64,000 bases of DNA from Nautilus pompilius (taxonomy: Eukaryota > Mollusca > Cephalopoda > Nautilida > Nautilidae): the NCBI GenBank assembly GCA_018389105.1, contig JACATO010001035.1:394501-458500 (forward strand). Reading direction: 5' to 3'. A program made the position numbers and the translations under genes. Under the pieces are notes generated by a model that made no database searches, had not been told where the DNA came from, and worked only from the letters and a program-made list of their open reading frames with translations. Shown here one piece after another: positions 61,701-64,000 of the stretch. Within the stretch, counting starts at the first letter, position 1. The number at the start of each line of letters is the position of its first letter.

Positions 61701-62169
61701 ATGGAGGGGAAGGGGACTCGGCCGGGTCCCCGGTGAAAACGGCCGGACGATCGCGGGTCGGACACACACACACACACAACACCGGGCCCCCCCTCCCCTC
61801 CCCTCTCTCTCTCTCTCTCCACACACAGGTGGAGAGGGAGCTCCCCGCCCCCCCCAAAAGGAGGGAGGGGTTAGATTACCTCGATATCGAAGTCCGATAG
61901 ATCGAAGGCGGCCCGAAACAGAGAGCAGAAATGTGCGATACTCGGAACTTCCCACCACGATCGGATTTCTGAGGAGGAGAAGAGAGAGAAGAAGAAGAAG
62001 ATTAACGAGAGGTTTTCAGTTCACAGCAGCAAACAGACAGACAGAAAATAAAGGAATAAAAAACACCGCCGCGGATCACCCTGCCGACAAACGGCAGTGG
62101 CAAACAGAAGCATCCATTGTAGTTTACCTCCCTCCCCGCCCCTCCTCCTCCTCCTCTCATACCTTCCAT
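31640..62169 (-). CDS. CECR2: CECR2-family bromodomain chromatin-remodelling factor (whole gene)
   Basis: Gene-level entry for about 30.5 kb on the minus strand. Eighteen exons were placed (listed separately), plus a candidate terminal exon, giving about 1,495 residues against roughly 1,480 in vertebrate CECR2. Domain order: [20 protein letters not shown] start, DDT-like helices, WHIM-type blocks (RRW...[13 protein letters not shown], then [13 protein letters not shown] and [11 protein letters not shown]), a basic KR-rich segment, a charged helical region, a bromodomain, and a long Ser/Thr-rich tail. Known for the family: it forms the CERF remodelling complex with an ISWI ATPase in the nucleus, and its bromodomain reads acetyl-lysine. 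Junctions keep phase throughout except between exons 7 and 8. The terminal exon is uncertain. Confidence 0.9.
32520..32660 (-). mobile_element. SINE fragment (copy F)
   Basis: The minus strand shows the order B-box-like GATTCCTGACAGC, a TTTGGCACGGTTCCCTGGTA segment, then GGGTTTCCTTCTATGTCTAA. This parallels copy C (GATCCCGG ... GGTATTCCC ... GGTTTCCTCCCACATCTA). It lies in the CECR2 last-intron region, if the terminal-exon candidate at 31640-31725 is right. Confidence 0.4.
33642..33786 (-). CDS. CECR2: CECR2 exon 18
   Basis: One hundred and forty-five bases encode [40 protein letters not shown] and TLSQPHSN, with phase-0 entry (TTCTAG|TTT) and phase-1 exit (ACA|GTAAGT, a strong donor). A shifted acceptor GCAG|AG would be out of phase. 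The text resembles the Pro/Ser-rich C-terminal part of CECR2, and a further exon is required. Confidence 0.7.
34272..34367 (-). CDS. CECR2: CECR2 exon 17
   Basis: Ninety-six bases, phase 0 in and out, encode [20 protein letters not shown] and [12 protein letters not shown], between TTTACAG and CAG|GTTTGT. Frame, phase and Gln/Pro/Ser-rich composition continue exon 16. The donor GTTTGT is weak. The CAGCAGCAG at the acceptor allows small shifts of three bases. Confidence 0.65.
34818..34870. mobile_element. Possible mariner-like terminal fragment
   Basis: AAGGACCGATCAAAAGGTTC TAGGACTGACCC abuts a TA repeat and recalls the terminal sequence of mariner-type elements seen in animal genomes. No second terminus and no transposase frame were found, so it is at most a solo end. 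Confidence 0.25.
35395..35515. repeat. Dispersed repeat family 3, copy
   Basis: It contains GACTAAATACACAGCCAGTT and GAGGTATACTGAGGGTATCA, matching copies at 50640-50795 and 13440-13620. Confidence 0.5.
37627..40020 (-). CDS. CECR2: CECR2 exon 16, long disordered tail (798 codons)
   Basis: A single exon of 2,394 bases, phase 0 in (TTTTCAG|AGC) and phase 0 out (CAG|GTTAGT). The protein is Ser/Thr/Gln/Pro-rich with little order. Candidate SUMO sites of the form hydrophobic-K-x-E are visible: VKKE, IKQE, IKSE and VKLE. A PLDLH stretch near the end resembles the CtBP-binding PxDLS motif. No domain was recognised. The same frame stays open downstream to 37477, so reading through the donor would add about 49 codons before a stop. 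Confidence 0.85.
40369..40565 (-). CDS. CECR2: CECR2 exon 15 (bromodomain end)
   Basis: One hundred and ninety-seven bases encode (E)[19 protein letters not shown], then [20 protein letters not shown] and a basic [18 protein letters not shown], with phase-1 entry (TTCCAG) and phase-0 exit (TCT|GTGAGT). It matches the vertebrate [24 protein letters not shown] end of the bromodomain. Confidence 0.93.
40775..41140 (+). mobile_element. tRNA-derived SINE, near full length (copy G)
   Basis: A head near 40797-40850 has B-like AGTTGAATTCCC. A central box follows at about 40887-40925 (GCTTTCCTCCCACAACTAAA), and then the tail near 41098-41130 (CCCTGCTGCCCTCAGTCCTT AAAAGTCACGACAGGG). It inserts in the CECR2 intron between exons 14 and 15 in the orientation opposite to the gene. 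A CAAC tetranucleotide run at about 41007-41030 lies inside it. Confidence 0.55.
41235..41361 (-). CDS. CECR2: CECR2 exon 14 (bromodomain, conserved Asn)
   Basis: One hundred and twenty-seven bases encode [20 protein letters not shown], then [22 protein letters not shown], with phase-0 entry (TTTCAG) and phase-1 exit (GCG|GTGAGT). The CLKYNG asparagine that hydrogen-bonds acetyl-lysine in bromodomains is intact, so the domain is predicted to be functional. Confidence 0.95.
42234..42325 (-). CDS. CECR2: CECR2 exon 13 (bromodomain, ZA loop)
   Basis: Ninety-two bases encode (V)[17 protein letters not shown], then [13 protein letters not shown], with phase-1 entry (TTCTAG) and phase-0 exit (AAG|GTAGGC). 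The WPF shelf and the APGYYTIIK tyrosine of the acetyl-lysine pocket are present. Confidence 0.95.
42974..43014 (-). CDS. CECR2: CECR2 exon 12 (bromodomain lead-in)
   Basis: A 41-base exon encodes (K)[13 protein letters not shown], with phase-2 entry (TTGTCAG) and phase-1 exit (AAG|GTAAGT). It aligns with the vertebrate FELDDDFTAMYKVL that opens the bromodomain. Confidence 0.85.
43454..43541 (-). CDS. CECR2: CECR2 exon 11 (helical linker)
   Basis: Eighty-eight bases encode (E)[18 protein letters not shown] then [10 protein letters not shown], with phase-1 entry (ATCTAG) and phase-2 exit (AAA|GTAGGT). The phases of both neighbours match. It continues the charged helix. Confidence 0.75.
44512..44653 (-). 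CDS. CECR2: CECR2 exon 10 (acidic then coiled-coil-like)
   Basis: One hundred and forty-two bases encode [20 protein letters not shown], then [27 protein letters not shown], with phase-0 entry (GTAAG acceptor) and phase-1 exit (AAG|GTTAGT). An acidic patch is followed by a long alternating-charge helix. Confidence 0.8.
46464..46553 (-). CDS. CECR2: CECR2 exon 9 (charged helix)
   Basis: Ninety bases in phase 0/0 encode [30 protein letters not shown], between TTTCAG and GAG|GTAAGG. It is a charged helix of the kind found between the WHIM region and the bromodomain in CECR2. Confidence 0.8.
46870..47008 (-). CDS. CECR2: CECR2 exon 8, provisional
   Basis: The acceptor CTCTTCAG and donor AAG|GTAAAA bound a protein-like frame containing [20 protein letters not shown] and [22 protein letters not shown], which joins exon 9 in phase 0. 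The acceptor needs a phase-2 donor, but exon 7 ends in phase 0. An undetected small exon between them or a different acceptor is therefore needed. A strong GTGAGT/TTTCTAG-bounded 13-base microexon candidate exists at about 47189-47201, but it would give phase 1. Another frame carries a stop before the donor. Confidence 0.5.
47009..48375 (-). other. CECR2 intron between exons 8 and 7; missing exon suspected
   Basis: No exon could be placed with matching phases. A microexon candidate (about 47189-47201) and a short protein-like frame at about 47640-47700 ([15 protein letters not shown]) after CTAG are present, but neither fits the phases. Confidence 0.5.
48376..48586 (-). CDS. CECR2: CECR2 exon 7
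   Basis: Two hundred and eleven bases encode [20 protein letters not shown], then [20 protein letters not shown], then [20 protein letters not shown]. The phase-2 entry is after TTGACAG and the phase-0 exit at AAG|GTAGGT. It aligns with the vertebrate WWLLCQTEEEWRQVTESF...LLSEDFLPEI block. Confidence 0.85.
50384..50506 (-). CDS. CECR2: CECR2 exon 6 (basic, KR-rich segment)
   Basis: One hundred and twenty-three bases encode a run beginning [20 protein letters not shown] and ending [10 protein letters not shown], with phase-2 entry and phase-2 exit (CAG|GTAATA). It matches the position of the basic GKRRGRPPKRKK-like segment in vertebrate CECR2. It is likely a nuclear localisation or DNA-contact stretch, by inference. 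Confidence 0.8.
50640..50795. repeat. Dispersed repeat family 3, copy
   Basis: GACTAAACATACAGCCAGTT CAACACAAATACCAGC near 50695 and a terminal GGTATGAAGAGGGTTAAAA near 50778 match the other members of the family. Confidence 0.55.
51290..51480 (-). mobile_element. SINE fragment (copy E)
   Basis: The minus strand carries GGTTTCCTCTTGCATCTAAA followed by AATGAAGAGTTCTTG at about 51440-51405, matching the family's central box. Further minus-strand sequence runs to about 51297 with a plausible tail but no clear match. It lies in the CECR2 intron between exons 5 and 6... copy E sits at 50507-52578, which is that intron. Confidence 0.45.
52579..52706 (-). CDS. CECR2: CECR2 exon 5 (WHIM-type block 2)
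   Basis: One hundred and twenty-eight bases encode [20 protein letters not shown] and [22 protein letters not shown], entering in phase 0 (TTTCAG) and leaving in phase 2 at AAC|GTAAGC. The near-identical vertebrate block [34 protein letters not shown] makes the assignment firm. Confidence 0.95.
52832..53015 (-). CDS. CECR2: CECR2 exon 4 (WHIM-type block 1)
   Basis: One hundred and eighty-four bases encode (H)[18 protein letters not shown], then [20 protein letters not shown] and [18 protein letters not shown], with a phase-2 entry (TTCAG acceptor) and a phase-0 exit at AAG|GTAAGT. LHxxCDYRLDxxDVxDLLK is the signature of this family. Confidence 0.93.
53215..53500 (+). mobile_element. SINE, 5'-truncated (copy J)
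   Basis: A degenerate box at about 53258-53295 (CCGATTTCCTTTGTCATCTA AAAATG) is followed by the family tail near 53434-53492 (CTAGCTCACTGTTGTGAGGC, ATCCCTTATCTTGACAGTCA). The tail matches copy A at 4868-4920. It lies in the CECR2 intron between exons 3 and 4. Confidence 0.5.
54170..54240 (-). mobile_element. tRNA-like SINE head
   Basis: The minus strand reads AGCAGGTGATAGATCAGTGG directly into a B-box-like GGTTCGCGCCC. No cloverleaf with paired acceptor arms could be drawn, so a SINE head is more likely than a tRNA gene. Confidence 0.4.
55341..55447 (-). CDS. CECR2: CECR2 exon 3 (DDT-like helices)
   Basis: One hundred and seven bases encode [20 protein letters not shown] and [15 protein letters not shown], entering in phase 0 after a T-rich TTTTTAAG acceptor and leaving in phase 2 at ACA|GTGAGT. 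It aligns to the vertebrate ELExAL...DLIxCLLxGCYxRRDI segment. Intron 2 upstream is 6.4 kb and holds the large AT minisatellite. Confidence 0.9.
59817..60015. repeat. Dispersed repeat family 3, copy (3' end shared)
   Basis: It ends in ATAAAAACTGATGTGGTACA CAGAGGGTTAGAAA, matching the 3' ends at 13620 and 50795. The internal part is divergent. Confidence 0.45.
60255..61184. repeat. Composite (TA)n minisatellite with GGAGATCAGTTCTTCC core, 14 units
   Basis: The core GGAGATCAGTTCTTCCCAAA GCAAAGGATGATGTTAAATA recurs 14 times (first 60268, last 61116) at about 56-68-base spacing, with one double-length gap of AT repeat, and alternates with TA dinucleotide runs. It lies in CECR2 intron 2. The short isoleucine/tyrosine-rich minus-strand ORFs here are artefacts. 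Confidence 0.95.
61225..61306. repeat. Palindromic hairpin element, copy 5
   Basis: The left arm is GGAGTGTTCAAATGAAACCA GGCC and the right arm GGCCGGGCTTCGTTTGAACA TCCCC. It sits about 40 bases beyond the 60.2-61.2 kb minisatellite, in CECR2 intron 2. Confidence 0.65.
61880..61968 (-). CDS. CECR2: CECR2 exon 2 (N-terminal DDT-region start)
   Basis: Eighty-nine bases encode (E)[18 protein letters not shown] and [11 protein letters not shown], entering in phase 1 and leaving in phase 0 at GAG|GTAATC. The acceptor is CTCCTCAG. The block [26 protein letters not shown] is a hallmark of CECR2 N-termini. Confidence 0.9.
62163..62169 (-). CDS. CECR2: CECR2 exon 1 coding part (ATGGAAG)
   Basis: Seven coding bases, ATG GAA G, are followed by donor GTATGAG in phase 1. 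Joining to exon 2 restores a glutamate and gives [10 protein letters not shown]. Vertebrate CECR2 has a slightly longer lead-in before its ELRSWWEV. G at +4 supports the start, but C at -3 does not. The alternative start at 63429 (MSPRRPKEEEE...) gives only a phase-0 donor, which would not join. The 5' UTR extends to the right by an unknown length. Confidence 0.6.
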
Positions 62170-62554
62170 GTGTAAATTCGGCCTTCTCTCCTTCTTGTGT
62201 TGGGTTTCAGGCAGGCCAGCATTTACGGAAACACCCGAAGGTTCGCATTTCCGGAAAGGAAATGTAACAGTTTCCTTTTCTCTCTTCCTTTTGTAAAAAA
62301 ACACTTAACACACGCGCGCATCTAACTTAGCGAATTTCAAAACACGAGTCCGAGTTTTAAAAAAAAAAAAAAAAAAAATTATTATTATTATTATCTTTTT
62401 TTTTTTTAACTCCCTTATAAAATAAAACAACAACAACAACAACAACAAAAAAAACCCCCGAGTGAATAACGAGGTTTCGTCCTCCTCGTCGTCGTCGTCG
62501 TCGTTGTTGTTGTTTTTGGTAGACGGAATTCTGGGTAGGTTAAATTTGTTTAAT

Positions 62555-62575
62555 ATGGCGGTGGTGAGGAGAGAG
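62555..62575 (+). CDS. Candidate first coding exon of a divergent gene
   Basis: Twenty-one bases, ATGGCGGTGGTGAGGAGAGA G, encode MAVVRRE, followed by GTAATA, within a YY1-like AATATGGCGG element. No downstream exon was recognised in the window, so it remains a hypothesis. Confidence 0.2.
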
Positions 62576-63229
62576 GTAATATTTTGATTGAAAACTTTAA
62601 GTCCGATACTGTTGTGCTACTCCGGGTTTCTTTCAGCGCCGTGGCGAAAACGCGCGGGGGCCCGCGAGCCCCCCTGCCCGATCCCGCGGCCGTTCCGCCG
62701 CCTCCGAGCCAGTCCAGATGCTTGTTTCCACACACCAACCCCCCCTCCCCTCCTCCTCCTCCCCCCAGTCTCCGCGGTGCGCGTTCGTCCTGTGCGGAGG
62801 AAGGAAAACACACAAAAAACAACAACAACAACAACAACCAACCAAACCCCCCCCCCTTCCTCCCCTCCCCTCCCCACTACTCTGTGCGATGGTCGACGGT
62901 GGAAATTACGAACTTACCGCGCTTAGGGGGGGGGGGAAATCCCTTCCCCCCCCCATTACTCCTCCTCCTAGACAACTCGCCGAGGGCCCGGAGCCGCCGC
63001 CCTCCCCCCCGCGGGGAAGGGGGTCACGAACCCCCCCATCGTTGCCGTGTTCTCCCCCCCCCCACCTACCGTGGAGGGGAGGGCCTCTAAGCTGGCCCGC
63101 CGCCCCCTCCGGCTATCAGTCGGTCAATCGTGGCACGGCGATGGTGGCGGTAGGGGAGGAGGGGGGGGGAGGCGAGCGGCGGCGGCGTCGGCACGTTTCG
63201 TGGAAGTAGGTCTACGAACCAGTAATTTA

Positions 63230-63362
63230 TTAAAGATGGCTATCTCCGGGCAAGCTATCCTCCTCATTCCTTCCCCCTCCTCCACCCCGCGCAGGGCCGT
63301 CGTCGTAAAGTAGGTCTCGCGAAACGGCTGCGCGATCGGAAGGGCCGGCTCCCCGTTCAGAG
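63230..63362 (+). other. Candidate 5' UTR exon of a divergent gene
   Basis: From an AAAGATGGCT element to a strong donor AGAG|GTAAGG (63361-63367). The frame from that ATG ends in TAG at about 63311 after MAISGQAILLIPSPSS..., so coding through the donor is impossible in that frame. Confidence 0.2.
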
Positions 63363-63480
63363 GTAAGGAATCGCCAGATACCCCTCCTCCCTCCCTCTCC
63401 TCCTCCTCTTTCGGACGTCTGGGAGACATGACAACCGCCCCCCCCCTCTCTCTCTCTCTTTCTCTCGTTTTCGGTCGTAA

Positions 63481-64000
63481 CTGGATTAAGTCAACAGCTG
63501 GTCTGGCTGAGACGAAATAGTTTCTTTTCTTGTTTTTTTTTAAAAAAAAAGGGGGGGTGTACTTACCCTTCTAGGATTACTTAACTGGTTTACCGAAATC
63601 TGTTGGAGGGACCTCCTCGAAGCTTATCACTATCTGAGAGGGATCAACAGTTGTTATATGTATGTAATCTAAAGGTGAAAGGGGGCTTGTGAAGACCTGT
63701 AACCCCGAAGTACCCTTTCACTTGTTCATGACCATTTGAGGTAGATATTCAGACGACTGCTATTTAGGCCATGGTAGGTAGGTAGGTAGAACTTGTGTGT
63801 CATTCCCCCCCCCCCACACTAATTAATATGGGTTTTATGCGTGTTAGTTTGGCTTTATATTCTGTGCAAATCTTTATTGGTTTAGCATTCGCTCAAACCC
63901 GATGGTACTTACTGGCAGTTGTGTAGTTCCTAATAAGGGCAGTTTTCTTTCAAATCGCAATGGCAGGCACAACATCCTTGATTTATAATTCATAGGTTAA
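63481..64000. other. Right-edge sequence without recognised gene
   Basis: AT-rich sequence with C runs at about 63803 and a GGTA tetranucleotide run near 63775. No ORF or splice unit was recognised. Confidence 0.5.

Larger units (their letters stand above)
55448..61879 (-). other. CECR2 intron 2
   Basis: A 6.4-kb intron containing homopolymers, a tRNA-like SINE head near 56510-56590, a family-3 copy at 59817-60015, the 14-unit minisatellite and a hairpin element. No exon was seen. Confidence 0.75.
62170..63480. promoter_or_regulatory. CpG-rich, probably bidirectional promoter block
   Basis: Much richer in GC and CpG than the flanks, with GCGCGG, GGCGGCGG and CGCCGTGGCG-type elements, long C runs, and (CAA)n/(GTC)n runs near 62429 and 62487. 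It holds the CECR2 start on one strand. On the other strand are YY1-like TAATATGGCGG (62551) and AAAGATGGCT (63231) starts and a strong donor (AGAG|GTAAGG at 63362). No TATA box or other dated start site is evident. Confidence 0.55.

Noticed and set aside
62550-63430. Proline-, glycine- or arginine-rich ORFs in the CpG block
   Set aside because: High GC and C runs suppress stops on both strands. None shows a recognised domain, and splice signals interrupt them.
1-64000. CRISPR array, operon or bacterial features
   Set aside because: The tandem repeats are eukaryotic minisatellites without unique spacers, and the introns and gene families are metazoan.

Overview
This is animal nuclear DNA. 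Coding blocks are short and separated by long AT-rich introns bounded by GT/AG, microsatellites and SINE-like repeats are abundant, and CpG-rich blocks sit at the gene heads. Two metazoan genes are recognisable by translation, both on the minus strand: a SAD/BRSK-family protein kinase and a CECR2-family chromatin-remodelling factor. The repeat style and intron sizes suggest an invertebrate, probably a lophotrochozoan such as a mollusc. That placement is a low-confidence inference from style alone.

Layout. (1) 1-25672: 5' end of the BRSK/SAD kinase gene. Coding exon 1 (25597-25672) holds the start codon and exon 2 (18720-18814) holds the ATP-binding lysine. They are 6.8 kb apart. No further kinase exon was found to the left, so the second intron is at least 18.7 kb and leaves the window. 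That intron holds a decayed hAT transposase (about 1-1300), a palindromic minisatellite (about 5018-5455), SINEs and microsatellites. (2) 25673-26350: BRSK 5' leader and promoter region, with two overlapping upstream ORFs and a YY1-like ATGGCGGC element. (3) 26351 to about 31200: intergenic, with repeats and an 88-bp tandem duplication. (4) About 31200-62169: CECR2. Eighteen coding exons were placed by translation and splice phase: a two-codon first exon, a DDT/WHIM-type N-terminal region, a basic segment, a charged coiled-coil-like region, the bromodomain, and a 798-codon disordered exon. Two points are unresolved: the junction between exons 7 and 8, and the terminal exon. (5) 62170-64000: CpG-rich, probably bidirectional promoter. 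It carries plus-strand start and splice signals that could be the head of a divergent gene running off the right edge.

The two genes lie head-to-tail. CECR2 proteins partner ISWI ATPases in the nucleus, and BRSK kinases act in neuronal polarity and presynaptic development. Nothing in the sequence ties their functions together. The most distinctive unexplained structures are a dispersed family of roughly 70-80 bp near-palindromic hairpin elements (five copies plus one half copy), a tRNA-derived SINE family with a shared central box and tail, a third dispersed repeat with a common 3' end, and three minisatellites. Exon boundaries were derived by hand from frame, phase and splice consensus, and no database or RNA evidence was available.
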